Assembly: GCF_002921135.1 (NCBI RefSeq)
Contig: NZ_PQVJ01000014.1
Location: forward strand, 1-64,000
Direction of reading: 5' to 3'
DNA from: Avibacterium gallinarum
Lineage (GTDB): Bacteria; Pseudomonadota; Gammaproteobacteria; Enterobacterales; Pasteurellaceae
Length of the DNA: 64,000 nt
Shown: piece after piece, positions 30,788 through 39,847 of the stretch
Position numbering within the stretch: position 1 is the first letter of the stretch
How the letters are laid out: the number at the start of each line of letters is the position of its first letter
Notes under the pieces: generated by a model
The model's database searches: none
Seen by the model: the letters and a program-made list of their open reading frames with translations, nothing else
What the model was told of the DNA's origin: nothing
Program-made: the position numbers and the translations under genes

Positions 30788-30809
30788 AGGGGCTAAATTT
30801 AGCCCCTTG
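30788..30809. other. GC-rich hairpin between two minus-strand genes
   Basis: AGGGGCTAAATTTAGCCCCT is a near-perfect palindrome between the YfcZ-family gene and the DUF488 gene. It lacks a good T tail on the minus strand, so it may be a weak terminator or a processing site. Confidence 0.4.
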
Positions 30810-30820
30810 TGTTGGTTTGA

Positions 30821-31105
30821 TTAACGTAAGCCTAATTCAAAAATTAAGGATTCCGCTTGGCAGCTGAACGTGAAATCAGCGTTGAGTAAGAATCCGCCGT
30901 CAACGGGGCTAATTGCGGCTTGAATTTGGCAAGGTTCGGTTTCTGTGGCACGCGCTTTTTGGGTGAACTCTTGTAAGGCTAGATCAGCTTCTGCTTCTGT
31001 AGCATAAACACGTTCAACGTGGCTGGTGCAGTTGCTATTGTCGATGATAGTGCCAACGTCAAAGGTGTTGCAGCCTACGCATTCTACGGGATTCTCTTTT
31101 TTCAT
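30821..31105 (-). CDS. YfcZ/YiiS family protein (DUF406)
   Basis: A 94-aa small cytoplasmic protein of the DUF406 (YfcZ/YiiS) family. It has a ECVGCNTFDVGTIIDN start with paired cysteines and a GGFLLNADFTFSCQAESLIF C-terminal stretch typical of the family. No function is established. The ATG has an AGGAG site; it lies downstream of gnd on the same strand but behind gnd's terminator. Confidence 0.88.
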   Translation of the reverse strand: MKKENPVECVGCNTFDVGTIIDNSNCTSHVERVYATEAEADLALQEFTQKARATETEPCQIQAAISPVDGGFLLNADFTFSCQAESLIFELGLR

Positions 31106-31170
31106 TTTATGACTCCTATTTTTTATGAATGGAAAAAGTGCGAAATTTTACACCGCACTTTATTTTATGC

Positions 31171-31199
31171 AAAAAGAGCGATAGGCAGCCCCATCGCTC
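31171..31199 (-). terminator. Terminator of gnd
   Basis: Read on the minus strand, GAGCGAT pairs with ATCGCTC and is followed by TTTTTGC, 10 bp beyond the gnd stop codon. Uptake-signal-like sequence follows. Confidence 0.8.
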
Positions 31200-31209
31200 G
31201 TCATATTAA

Positions 31210-32664
31210 TTATACATCATAAGTGGTTGATGCAGTGTTACCGCCGCGTCCTGTCCAGTTTGTATGGAAGAACTCACCGCGTGGTTTGTCTTTGCGCTCA
31301 TAAGTGTGTGCACCGAAGTAATCACGCTGTGCTTGTAGTAAGTTGGCTGGTAAGTGAGCGGAAGTGTAGCCATCTAAGAAGGTGATTGCAGATGCCATAC
31401 AAGGCATTGGGATACCCACTTCGATAGATTTTGCGACCACTTTACGCCAGTCGCCTAAGGCGTTTTCTAAGATGTTTTTGAAGTATGGATCTGAGCCTAA
31501 GAAAATCAGATCTGGGTTAGCTTCATAGGCATCACGGATATTGCCTAAGAAACGGCTACGAATGATACAACCTTCACGCCATAATAAGGCAGTTGCGCCG
31601 TAGTTAATGTTCCAACCAAAGTTTTCAGAGGCTTCACGGATCAACATAAATCCTTGTGCGTATGAAATAATTTTTGACGCGAGCAGGGCTTTGCGTACCG
31701 CTTCGATCCAAACTTGTTTATCCCCTTCCACTGGTTGAATGGTTTTGTGGAATAATTTTGCTGCGGCAACACGTTGATCTTTAAATGAAGACACGCAACG
31801 GGCAAACACAGATTCGGTGATTAAGGTTAATGGAATACCAAAATCAAGGGCGTTGATCCCCGTCCATTTGCCTGTCCCTTTTTGTCCTGCGGTGTCTAAG
31901 ATTTTTTCTACTAATGGCTCGCCATCGGCATCTTTATAACCAAGAATATCGGTGGTGATGTCGATTAAATAGCTATCCAGCTCGGTTTTTTTCCATTCTG
32001 CAAAGATTTTTTGCATTTCGTCATAGCTTAAACCTAAGCCATCTTTTAAGAATTGATAGGCTTCACAGATAAGTTGCATATCGCCGTATTCAATGCCGTT
32101 ATGCACCATTTTCACGAAATGGCCCGCACCTTCTTGTCCTACCCAATCACAGCAAGGTTCACCTTTGTCCGTTTTGGCAGAGATCGCTTGCAAAATAGGT
32201 TTTACATAAGGCCAAGCTTCTGCATTACCACCTGGCATAATTGATGGTCCGTGACGCGCACCTTCTTCACCGCCTGATACACCCGCACCCACAAAGCGAA
32301 TGCCTTTTTCCGCTAATTCTTTCACACGGCGGTTGGTGTCTGGATAGTTTGAGTTTCCGCCATCAATAATGATGTCGCCTTCTTCTAAATAAGGCAGTAA
32401 TGCGTTGATGAATTGATCAACCACTTCACCCGCACGCACCATTAGCATCACTTTGCGAGGTTTTTCTAATTTGTTTGCCAGATCTTCTAAGGAATAAGCA
32501 CCGATAATATTTGTGCCTTTCGCTGGCCCTTCTAAGAACTCGTCCACTTTTGAGGTGGTACGGTTATACGCCACCACTTTAAAGCCGTGGTCGTTCATAT
32601 TTAAAATTAAGTTTTGTCCCATTACCGCTAAACCGATAACGCCGATATCGCCTTTTACTGACAT
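31210..32664 (-). CDS. gnd: 6-phosphogluconate dehydrogenase, decarboxylating
   Basis: NADP-dependent oxidative decarboxylation of 6-phosphogluconate to ribulose 5-phosphate. It has 484 aa with a Rossmann motif IGVIGLAVMGQNLILNM at the N terminus, the signature GDGGNSNYPDT-like IIDGGNSNYPDTNRR, and a long helical C-terminal domain. I chose ATG 32664, preceded by CAGGAG. With pgl and zwf upstream on the same strand it completes the oxidative pentose phosphate branch. Confidence 0.98.
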   Translation of the reverse strand: MSVKGDIGVIGLAVMGQNLILNMNDHGFKVVAYNRTTSKVDEFLEGPAKGTNIIGAYSLEDLANKLEKPRKVMLMVRAGEVVDQFINALLPYLEEGDIIIDGGNSNYPDTNRRVKELAEKGIRFVGAGVSGGEEGARHGPSIMPGGNAEAWPYVKPILQAISAKTDKGEPCCDWVGQEGAGHFVKMVHNGIEYGDMQLICEAYQFLKDGLGLSYDEMQKIFAEWKKTELDSYLIDITTDILGYKDADGEPLVEKILDTAGQKGTGKWTGINALDFGIPLTLITESVFARCVSSFKDQRVAAAKLFHKTIQPVEGDKQVWIEAVRKALLASKIISYAQGFMLIREASENFGWNINYGATALLWREGCIIRSRFLGNIRDAYEANPDLIFLGSDPYFKNILENALGDWRKVVAKSIEVGIPMPCMASAITFLDGYTSAHLPANLLQAQRDYFGAHTYERKDKPRGEFFHTNWTGRGGNTASTTYDV

Positions 32665-32709
32665 TGTTTTCTCCTGTGTAATCATTGCGAAAATTGTTTT
32701 ATGTGTTTC

Positions 32710-33069
32710 CTAGCTCAATATATAAGCGATAAAAGCTAGGGTTGCAGGCAATCCCTGCTTAATTAAAATATTGTGGTTTCTTGCTGTTGCCGCACCAAAA
32801 ATGGCGGCAATAATGATACAACCAAGCAAGAAATAAATCATTGCCACATTCTGAGTGAGCTGAGCGAAGATCAACCCTGCGGCAAGAAAACCGTTATATA
32901 GCCCTTGATTGGCAAATAATACTTTGACCCTATTTTGGGCGATAAAATGCTCTTCAAGGTTAAAAATTCGTTTTGCACTTTTGCTTGTAATGGCAAATAT
33001 TTCTAAATAGAGAATATAAAAATGCTCTATGGCAACGATATAAAGTAAGATTGTTGCGAGAAGTAGCAT
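32710..33069 (-). CDS. DUF1304 family membrane protein
   Basis: A 119-aa inner-membrane protein with four hydrophobic helices. The IEHFYILYLEIF start and NQGLYNGFLAAGL motif identify the DUF1304 family, of unknown function. I chose the ATG at 33069, one base beyond the stop of the nucleotidyltransferase gene; an upstream in-frame codon lies within that gene and adds a stretch without homology. It is probably co-transcribed with the HEPN/MNT pair. Confidence 0.88.
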   Translation of the reverse strand: MLLLATILLYIVAIEHFYILYLEIFAITSKSAKRIFNLEEHFIAQNRVKVLFANQGLYNGFLAAGLIFAQLTQNVAMIYFLLGCIIIAAIFGAATARNHNILIKQGLPATLAFIAYILS

Positions 33070-33070
33070 T

Positions 33071-33379
33071 CTATTTTTTATCTCCAACTTGAATAATTTC
33101 TGATTTCTGCAAAATAATTTGCTGAAATTCTGCTGATGTTGCTGCCCAATCCACAATATCCACTTGCCAAGGTAAATCACTTTCTGAAAACGCATTTTCG
33201 ACTTCGCATAGCGTTTTTAAAGAAAGGGGCTGTGTTGTCATTACCACCAAATCAAGATCTGAAAAAGGGCGAGCCGTGCCCTTTACTCTTGAGCCAAAAG
33301 CACGCACTTCATATTCACTCAAATAAGTGCGGAGGATTTTTTCCACAATTTCAAGATGTTGGGGTTGAATATCAATCAT
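33071..33379 (-). CDS. mntA: Minimal nucleotidyltransferase, MntA-type antitoxin
   Basis: A 102-aa nucleotidyltransferase with the catalytic pattern GSRVKG at residues 29-34 and D41-L-D43, matching GSx10DxD. It resembles HI0073 of Haemophilus influenzae. In HEPN/MNT type VII systems MntA inactivates its HEPN partner by adding AMP to a tyrosine near the RNase motif. The start overlaps the stop of the HEPN gene by 8 bp. Name given by homology to the pair; the activity is inferred. Confidence 0.87.
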   Translation of the reverse strand: MIDIQPQHLEIVEKILRTYLSEYEVRAFGSRVKGTARPFSDLDLVVMTTQPLSLKTLCEVENAFSESDLPWQVDIVDWAATSAEFQQIILQKSEIIQVGDKK

Positions 33380-33806
33380 CGTTATTACGCTGTTGTAATT
33401 GGCTGAGCAAGTTTTTGGCAGAAGCTAAAAAACCGATCATTTGTTCATAGACTTGCTGAGCCTTATTTTGATCGTAAGTGTGCGAGGTGATGTTTCGCAT
33501 TTTACGATAGAGCAGCCAATCTTCCACTTGCTCAATCAAGCCTGCTTTGGCACTCAAACGCAAAATATCGCGGAAATCCGCACTGTCAATTTCATCGGGA
33601 GCTTCAGCAATCAGCTTTAATTGGCGTTTCATCATCTTAATGCTTAGCTCATAAACAAATTCAAATTTTTGAATGCAACCAGCGATAAGAGTGTCTTGCA
33701 CAATGTTTTCTTGTGTGGCAAACCATTGCTTATCCGCCAGTTTGGCTAAGGTCATTTCAAGTGAGTTAAACGCTTTTTCTAACGCTGAAAGATCCAGTTG
33801 TTCCAT
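33372..33806 (-). CDS. hepT: HEPN domain RNase toxin (HepT-like, HI0074 family)
   Basis: A 144-aa all-helical HEPN protein of the nucleotidyltransferase substrate-binding (HI0074) family. The RNase motif R-x4-H-x-Y is intact at R104, H109 and Y111 (RNITSHTY); Y111 is the expected AMPylation site. It precedes and overlaps mntA, the usual order. H. influenzae HI0073/HI0074 is the structurally known pair. The pair sits between pgl and gnd. Confidence 0.88.
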   Translation of the reverse strand: MEQLDLSALEKAFNSLEMTLAKLADKQWFATQENIVQDTLIAGCIQKFEFVYELSIKMMKRQLKLIAEAPDEIDSADFRDILRLSAKAGLIEQVEDWLLYRKMRNITSHTYDQNKAQQVYEQMIGFLASAKNLLSQLQQRNNDD

Positions 33807-33855
33807 TTATTTTCCCAATAAAACTTTCCCAAAAAATCACCGCACTTTCATTTTA

Positions 33856-34554
33856 TTACAACAACTTCGCCGCGTCTTTATCCAAATACCACTCGGTTAC
33901 GCCGTTTTTCGCCTTAATTTTTGCGGCGGGGTAAGGCAGATTTTCTGCGGGCGTACTTTGGATTTCTTTTAAAATTTCCGCTTTCGCTGCACCGGTTACC
34001 AAATAGGTAATGCGTTTGGCTTGCTCGATCAATTTTGCGGTTTTGGAAATTCGCACTTGTCCTGTTTCTGGGTGTTTGGCGATCACTGCTAAATTTTCGT
34101 CATCAAAATTGGTTTGATGCGGGAATAATGAGGCGGTATGCCCATCTGCACCCATTCCCAAAATAATCCAATCAAAAACGCCGTCAGAAATGACCGCACT
34201 TAATTCCTGTTGAAAGCGTGCAAGCTCTTGCTCCACAGGGGCTTCGCCACGAATGCGATGAATGTTTTCTGCTGGAATCTCAATATGATCGAACAATAAT
34301 TTTTGCACTTCGCCATAGTTGCTTTCAGGCTCAGAGGGATCAACCATTCGATCATCGCCCCACCAAAAATGCAGGTTTTGCCATTGAATGGCTTGGTTGT
34401 ACGGTGCTGCTGCCAAGGTTTTAAACAAAAGTTTTGGCGTGCTGCCGCCGGAAAGGGAAATATGCACGGGGCGACCTTCAAGGCTGTATTGCTTGAGTTC
34501 TTCAGCGATTTTTTCCACCGCACTTTGTGCATTTTCAAAAATAACGTTGTTCAT
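33856..34554 (-). CDS. pgl: 6-phosphogluconolactonase
   Basis: Hydrolyses 6-phosphogluconolactone to 6-phosphogluconate. It has 232 aa in the DevB/SOL family, with HISLSGGSTPKLLF near the N terminus and the catalytic-region GMGADGHTASLFP around residues 136-148. It lies 48 bp downstream of zwf on the same strand, completing the conversion between Zwf and Gnd. Also called devB. Confidence 0.97.
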   Translation of the reverse strand: MNNVIFENAQSAVEKIAEELKQYSLEGRPVHISLSGGSTPKLLFKTLAAAPYNQAIQWQNLHFWWGDDRMVDPSEPESNYGEVQKLLFDHIEIPAENIHRIRGEAPVEQELARFQQELSAVISDGVFDWIILGMGADGHTASLFPHQTNFDDENLAVIAKHPETGQVRISKTAKLIEQAKRITYLVTGAAKAEILKEIQSTPAENLPYPAAKIKAKNGVTEWYLDKDAAKLL

Positions 34555-34602
34555 TCTGTTCTCCGAAGATCCCCTAGCTCCCGTAAGAGCGGGGGGATTG
34601 GG

Positions 34603-36096
34603 TTAGACTTTTTTCTTCATTAAACCACTTGGTTTACGCCAAACGCGCCCTGTGCGAGCAATCAGTTTATCGGCTTCTGTTGGCCCCCAAGTGCCGGCTT
34701 CGTAATCGTAAATACGGCCGCGCGCGGCTTTGTAATCCAAAATCGGCTGAACAAATTTCCAGCAGGCGTGTACGGCGTCCGTACGCGCAAAGAGGGTGGC
34801 ATCACCTTTCATTGCATCTAGCAACAAGCGATCGTACGCACTTAATAAACTTGGCTGAGCCAAATCTGCGTAGCGGAAATCCATTGAGACTTCTTTAGCT
34901 TCAAAGCCTGCTCCTGGTTTTTTTAAACCAAAACGCATTGAAATGCCTTCATCAGGTTGAATGCGAATGATCAATTTGTTTTCTGGCGCATTTTGGCTGA
35001 ATACTGGGTGTGGTGTGGTTTTAAAATGGATTACCACTTCTGTTACTCGTGCCGGTAAGCGTTTTCCTGTACGCACATAAAATGGCACACCAGCCCAACG
35101 CCAGTTGTCAATTTCGCAGCGCAATGCCATATAGGTTTCTGTGTTGGAATCTGGTGGTACACCTTTTTCTTCAAGATAGCCTTTCACTTCTTTGCCATTA
35201 ATGAAACCACGAGTATATTGCCCTAACACAAGGTTGTTTTTTAAATCTTCTTCGCTTAGTGGGTGTAAACAATATAACACTTTTGCCACTTCATCACGCA
35301 TTGAATCCGCATTAATAATAGCGGGTGGCTCCATAGCTATCATTGCTAATACTTGTAACAAGTGATTTTGGAACATATCACGCATGGCACCTGAACCGTC
35401 ATAATAACCGCCACGTTCTTCCACGCCTAGTTGTTCAGCACCAGTAATTTCTACGTAATCAATGAAATTGCGATTCCATAATGGTTCAAATAAACCGTTA
35501 GAAAAGCGTAATACTAAAAGATTTTGTACAGTTTCTTTGCCAAGATAATGATCAATACGGTAGATCTGATGCTCTTCAAAGAAGCGGTGAATTTGAATAT
35601 CTAAGGTTTTAGCGGTTTTTATGTCGTAACCAAAGGGCTTTTCCACGATTAGACGTTTCCAGCCCTGTTCTTCGGTATTTAAACCGTGTGCGGCAAGGCA
35701 TTCAGGGATCACACCATAAAGGCTTGGCGGTGTGGACATATAATAAAGCGTGTTGCCTTCGGTGTGATATTTTTCGTGTAATTCGGCTAAACGCGGCACC
35801 AGTTTGCCATAATCTTTCGCATCAGAAGTGTTGATGGTTTGGTAATACAGATGGCTACAAAAATGCTCAAGCATCTCGCCTTCCGCTTTTTCCGTTTTGA
35901 TCAATGCCTGACGCATTTTTTCACGGAATTGCTCATCGGTCATTTCTGTTCTTGCTACGCCTAGTACGGAAAAATCTTCCGCTAAACGCCCGAGTTTGTA
36001 TAAATTGTACAGTGCGGGGATTAATTTACGGTGGGTTAAATCGCCCGAAGCCCCAAAAATCACGATACAGTTTTTTTCTGCGTTGAGGTTTGTCAT
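34603..36096 (-). CDS. zwf: Glucose-6-phosphate 1-dehydrogenase
   Basis: NADP-dependent oxidation of glucose 6-phosphate, the entry to the pentose phosphate pathway. It is about 497 aa, with the coenzyme fold motif [15 protein letters not shown] and the active-site signature RIDHYLGKE. The start is uncertain: ATG 36096 has a weak GGAT site, and ATG 36111 would add five residues. It heads the zwf-pgl unit. cysQ lies upstream on the same strand. Confidence 0.97.
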   Translation of the reverse strand: MTNLNAEKNCIVIFGASGDLTHRKLIPALYNLYKLGRLAEDFSVLGVARTEMTDEQFREKMRQALIKTEKAEGEMLEHFCSHLYYQTINTSDAKDYGKLVPRLAELHEKYHTEGNTLYYMSTPPSLYGVIPECLAAHGLNTEEQGWKRLIVEKPFGYDIKTAKTLDIQIHRFFEEHQIYRIDHYLGKETVQNLLVLRFSNGLFEPLWNRNFIDYVEITGAEQLGVEERGGYYDGSGAMRDMFQNHLLQVLAMIAMEPPAIINADSMRDEVAKVLYCLHPLSEEDLKNNLVLGQYTRGFINGKEVKGYLEEKGVPPDSNTETYMALRCEIDNWRWAGVPFYVRTGKRLPARVTEVVIHFKTTPHPVFSQNAPENKLIIRIQPDEGISMRFGLKKPGAGFEAKEVSMDFRYADLAQPSLLSAYDRLLLDAMKGDATLFARTDAVHACWKFVQPILDYKAARGRIYDYEAGTWGPTEADKLIARTGRVWRKPSGLMKKKV

Positions 36097-36166
36097 ATGA
36101 TTGCTATCCATTTTTAAAAGAGTGGTAATAATATGCCCAAATTTGGCAAATTACCAATAGTTCTCA

Positions 36167-37006
36167 TTAATTAAATTGAAAGATGTTGTGCCAGTTTAAC
36201 TGCGCGTCTGCCACCATCACAAAATCAGGGTTTACCAAGGTTTCGCGCTGATTATAAGTCAGTGGCTGGAAATGCGGATCAAAGATTTTGCCGCCCATTT
36301 CCGCTAAAATAATTTCTGCCGCAGCGGTATCCCATTCGCCCGTTTCCCCTAAGCGCACATAACAATCTGCCGTGCCTTCTGCCACCAAGGCGCTTTTAAT
36401 GCCGCTCGAGCCGATAATCTGAAACTCGTATTGAAAATTTGGATTTAAAATCGACCGCACTTTGTTTTTTGCGGAATGTGAGCCAACGGTAATGCGAATA
36501 GGGTGGTTAAGATTAACAGGTTGTTTTTCAAGTGCGGTGGTTTTTTGCGGCGTTTTTTTGTATGCCCCTGCACCTTGCAGTGCATAGTAGGTATGTTGTG
36601 ATTGTGGCGAATGAATCACCCCAAGCACAGGGCGATGTTGATGCACCAAGGCAATCAAAACAGAAAAATTCCCCGTGCGATTAATAAATTGCTGCGTGCC
36701 ATCTAAGGGATCGACTAGCCAATATGTTTGCCACTGTTTCCGTTCAGCAAAGGGAATTTTGCAATTTTCTTCCGATAAAACAGGAATCTCGGGCGTTAAG
36801 GCGGTGAGTTTTTCAATTAAAAATTGGCTGACAAAAAGATCCGCTTCGGTAACTGGCGTGTTATCTGCCTTGAGCTGTGGACGGATATTTTTTCCATAAA
36901 AACGATTAAGATGATCGCCCGCCTGCTCGGCAATTGCCAACACGGATTGCAGTAAAGAAGAATCGAATAACAAAGTAGCCGCCCAAGTGATGAAACAATG
37001 GCACAA
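36167..37006 (-). CDS. cysQ: 3'(2'),5'-bisphosphate nucleotidase CysQ
   Basis: Hydrolyses 3'-phosphoadenosine 5'-phosphate to AMP, preventing its build-up during sulfate assimilation. Inositol monophosphatase-fold motifs are clear: PVLSEEN, the metal-binding DPLDGTQQFINR and GEWDTAAAEIILAEMGG. The frame has no ATG at its head: the coordinates here start at a TTG, and another TTG at 36973 would fit the family's N terminus better. About 268-279 aa depending on the start. Confidence 0.93.
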   Translation of the reverse strand: MCHCFITWAATLLFDSSLLQSVLAIAEQAGDHLNRFYGKNIRPQLKADNTPVTEADLFVSQFLIEKLTALTPEIPVLSEENCKIPFAERKQWQTYWLVDPLDGTQQFINRTGNFSVLIALVHQHRPVLGVIHSPQSQHTYYALQGAGAYKKTPQKTTALEKQPVNLNHPIRITVGSHSAKNKVRSILNPNFQYEFQIIGSSGIKSALVAEGTADCYVRLGETGEWDTAAAEIILAEMGGKIFDPHFQPLTYNQRETLVNPDFVMVADAQLNWHNIFQFN

Positions 37007-37052
37007 AGTATAGCAAAGGGGGGAGTAAAGGCAAGGGTGAAAGTGGGTAAAG

Positions 37053-37080
37053 AAAAAGGGGCAATTGCCCCCCTTTTTTA
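37053..37080. terminator. Bidirectional terminator between cysQ and the OPT gene
   Basis: AAAAAGGGGCAATTGCCCCCCTTTTT folds into a GC stem with A and T runs on both sides. It lies just 3' of the OPT transporter gene on the minus strand. Confidence 0.8.
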
Positions 37081-37118
37081 TTCACAAAACAATACGATAT
37101 TAAAGTGCGGTGTAATTT

Positions 37119-39140
37119 TTAGCCTTTTTTCGCACGTAATACACGAAGAGCGTAAATCACCACGCCAGCAAGGAACACCGTTAAACCTAGCCATTCGGCG
37201 CTGCTTTCCCAGTTTTCTAATGAAAGTGCAAGCGGTGCATCTGAACCGCCAGAAGTAACCGAAGCGGCGATGATAAAGGCGAGAATCACGCCAATTAAGC
37301 TTTCCCCCACAATCAAACCTGCGGCGAATAAGGTGCCGTAGCGTTCTGCTTTTTTCTTCACATCATTAAGATTTTTACCGTTGCGTTGTGCATAAGTCGT
37401 TAAGTGTCGGTTGATAAACCAAGCTAGCACCGCACCAATGACGATAGGCATATTTACAACTGGTGGTAAATAAATCCCCATTCCCACCGCAAGGGCTGGT
37501 AAGGCAAAACGGTTTTTGCTGGATTTTCTTAAGAACATATCAATGATGATTAAGCCTAGCCCTAAACCGATGCCCATAAAGATATAACGCCATTCTAAAT
37601 TGCTCGAGAAAATCCCTGTGGCGATAGTGGTCATCAAGGTGGCTTGTGGGGCAGAAAGGGCTTGGCTTGGATCCATATCGGCACGCGGCAATGCCCCTGT
37701 AAAGCCATAAGCGTGATACAGAATTTCTAGCACTGGTGCGATCACTAAGGCACCGACCACACAGCCAATAATCAATGCCACTTGCTGACGCCACGGGGTA
37801 GCATGAACCAGTAATCCTGTTTTTAAATCTTGCAAATTATCATTGGAAATAGCCGCGGTGGTAACCACAATCGAGCCGGAGAAAATGGTGAGAGCGGTTA
37901 AAAATTTCATTCCTTCCGCGCTGTCGATTAAGCCCGTGATTTTGCCTAATAGCATTAAAGTGAGGGAAATTAGCACCACGGAAATAATCCCAATGCCTGA
38001 GATTGGGCTAGATGATGATCCCACAAGCCCTGCCATATAACCACAGGCTGCGGCAACGAAAAAGCCGATAAACACCGCTAAGAAGGTACATACAATGACG
38101 AATAATAAGGCATATTCTGTGGCAATCGGTGCTTGCGCAATGAAGTGGTGAAGTGCCACCATAATCAAGGCGATTGCGGCGATTGTGATATAAATCATTG
38201 ATTTAGGCGATAAATCAAGCTGTGTGCGATCATTGGTTTGCGCAGAGGGATCTTTTAATGCGCGGAAAGATTGCGCCATTCCTTGGATCATTGGTTTCAT
38301 TAACACCAGCAATGTCCAAATTGCTGCAATGCCGATGGTTCCCACGCCGATAAAACGTACTTTACTTTTCCAAATGCCCATTGCATAGCCCACCATATCG
38401 GCGTCCACAGGCATTGGCGAGGCACTAGTGAAATAAGGCACTGCAACGCCCCAAGTGAGGAAAATTCCCACTAAAATGGCGATACCCCCTACAATTCCCA
38501 CTAAATAACCCGCCCCTAATAAGGCAAGAGAGAAGCCCATTGGCACTTGGAAAACGGCATTTCCCCCTTTAAACCATAGGCTTGCGCCATCGGCAATCAG
38601 ACGCAAACCATTAGTGGCAAAGCTCACCACAGCGGCAATCACACCACCTGTTGCGATCTCTTTAATGCCGCTATCACCTTTTCCTTCTTCGTGGTTACCA
38701 GCTTTGAGAATTTCCGCTGCGGCAACGCCTTCTGGATAAGGCAAATCACTTTTCGCCACCATCACTTGGCGTAACGGTACAGTGAAAATCACTCCTAAAA
38801 TCCCCCCTGCGGCACAAATTAACAAGGTTTGCCAGAAAGGGAAATCTTGCCAATAGCCCATCATCAACAAACCCGGGATCACAAAAATCACCGAAGAAAG
38901 TGTACCTGCTGCGGAGGCTTGGGTTTGCACCATATTATTTTCTAAGATATTTGAACCTGAAAACATTTTCAGCACCGCCATTGATATTACTGCGGCAGGG
39001 ATTGATGAGGCGAACGTCAGCCCCACTTTTAGCCCAAGATAAACATTTGATGCGGTGAAAATCACCGTAATTAGCGCCCCTAAGAACATTCCGCGAAAGG
39101 TCAGCTCTTTCAAACTAGGCGAAGAAGTTGAATGTTGCAT
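37119..39140 (-). CDS. OPT family oligopeptide transporter
   Basis: A 673-aa inner-membrane transporter of the OPT family with about fourteen or more hydrophobic segments and the FTASNVYLGLKVGLTFASSIPAA-like first helix region. Bacterial OPT members are proposed to move oligopeptides or metal-peptide complexes; the substrate is not visible in the sequence. ATG 39140 follows a GAGGAAAA site. It is divergent from hslR and related to a H. influenzae gene found in the same zwf-cysQ neighbourhood. Confidence 0.93.
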   Translation of the reverse strand: MQHSTSSPSLKELTFRGMFLGALITVIFTASNVYLGLKVGLTFASSIPAAVISMAVLKMFSGSNILENNMVQTQASAAGTLSSVIFVIPGLLMMGYWQDFPFWQTLLICAAGGILGVIFTVPLRQVMVAKSDLPYPEGVAAAEILKAGNHEEGKGDSGIKEIATGGVIAAVVSFATNGLRLIADGASLWFKGGNAVFQVPMGFSLALLGAGYLVGIVGGIAILVGIFLTWGVAVPYFTSASPMPVDADMVGYAMGIWKSKVRFIGVGTIGIAAIWTLLVLMKPMIQGMAQSFRALKDPSAQTNDRTQLDLSPKSMIYITIAAIALIMVALHHFIAQAPIATEYALLFVIVCTFLAVFIGFFVAAACGYMAGLVGSSSSPISGIGIISVVLISLTLMLLGKITGLIDSAEGMKFLTALTIFSGSIVVTTAAISNDNLQDLKTGLLVHATPWRQQVALIIGCVVGALVIAPVLEILYHAYGFTGALPRADMDPSQALSAPQATLMTTIATGIFSSNLEWRYIFMGIGLGLGLIIIDMFLRKSSKNRFALPALAVGMGIYLPPVVNMPIVIGAVLAWFINRHLTTYAQRNGKNLNDVKKKAERYGTLFAAGLIVGESLIGVILAFIIAASVTSGGSDAPLALSLENWESSAEWLGLTVFLAGVVIYALRVLRAKKG

Positions 39141-39282
39141 CGTTTTTTCCTCGATTTTGTTATAAAAATGCTTCATTCTATCTGAATTTTATTAGTTCGG
39201 ATCAAATTTTTGTCTAAATCTTGCCTTATGGCATAAAATACGGAAAAAAACACCGCACTTTAAATATAAGGGGAAAAGCAAA

Positions 39283-39702
39283 ATGGCAAAAAATTCTGCA
39301 AAGCAACGTGATAATCAAGAAGATAACGAGGTTCGCTTGGACAAATGGCTGTGGGCGGCGCGTTTTTATAAAACGCGAACCATTGCTAAAGAGATGATTG
39401 ACGGCGGTAAGGTGCATTATAACAATCAGCGTACCAAGCCGAACAAAACCGTGGAAGTGGGAGCGTTGATTAAATTACGCCAAGGTAATGAGGAAAAAGA
39501 AGTGCAAGTGCTTGCCCTTTCCACCCAACGCCGTGGCGCACCAGAGGCGCAACTGTTGTATCAAGAAACAACGCAAAGTGTGGAGAAGCGAGAGAAATGG
39601 GCGATTGCGCGTAAGAACAATTCCCTTTCAATGCCAAATCCTGAACGCCGTCCAAATAAAAAAGAGCGGCGAGATTTGCTTAAGTTTAAATATCAGGATT
39701 GA
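39283..39702 (+). CDS. hslR: Heat shock protein 15 (ribosome-associated HslR)
   Basis: An S4-domain RNA-binding protein of 139 aa that in E. coli binds stalled 50S subunits carrying nascent chain-tRNA and helps recycle them. The S4 region begins VRLDKWLWAARFYKTRTIAKEMI (about residues 17-39), and a basic tail follows (PNKKERRDLLKFKYQ). It lies upstream of hslO, as in many gammaproteobacteria; a 145-bp gap separates them. Confidence 0.95.
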   Translation: MAKNSAKQRDNQEDNEVRLDKWLWAARFYKTRTIAKEMIDGGKVHYNNQRTKPNKTVEVGALIKLRQGNEEKEVQVLALSTQRRGAPEAQLLYQETTQSVEKREKWAIARKNNSLSMPNPERRPNKKERRDLLKFKYQD

Positions 39703-39847
39703 CCTTGTGTTTGACAAAATCGTCCCAATATTAAGCCCATTGCCAAGCTGAGTGTAGGCATCGTGGGGACATATTCCTAAAGCGAAATCTATTCTTTTCT
39801 TAATTCACTCAGCAAATGGCGTAACCTAAAGATTTATTGAGGACAAA

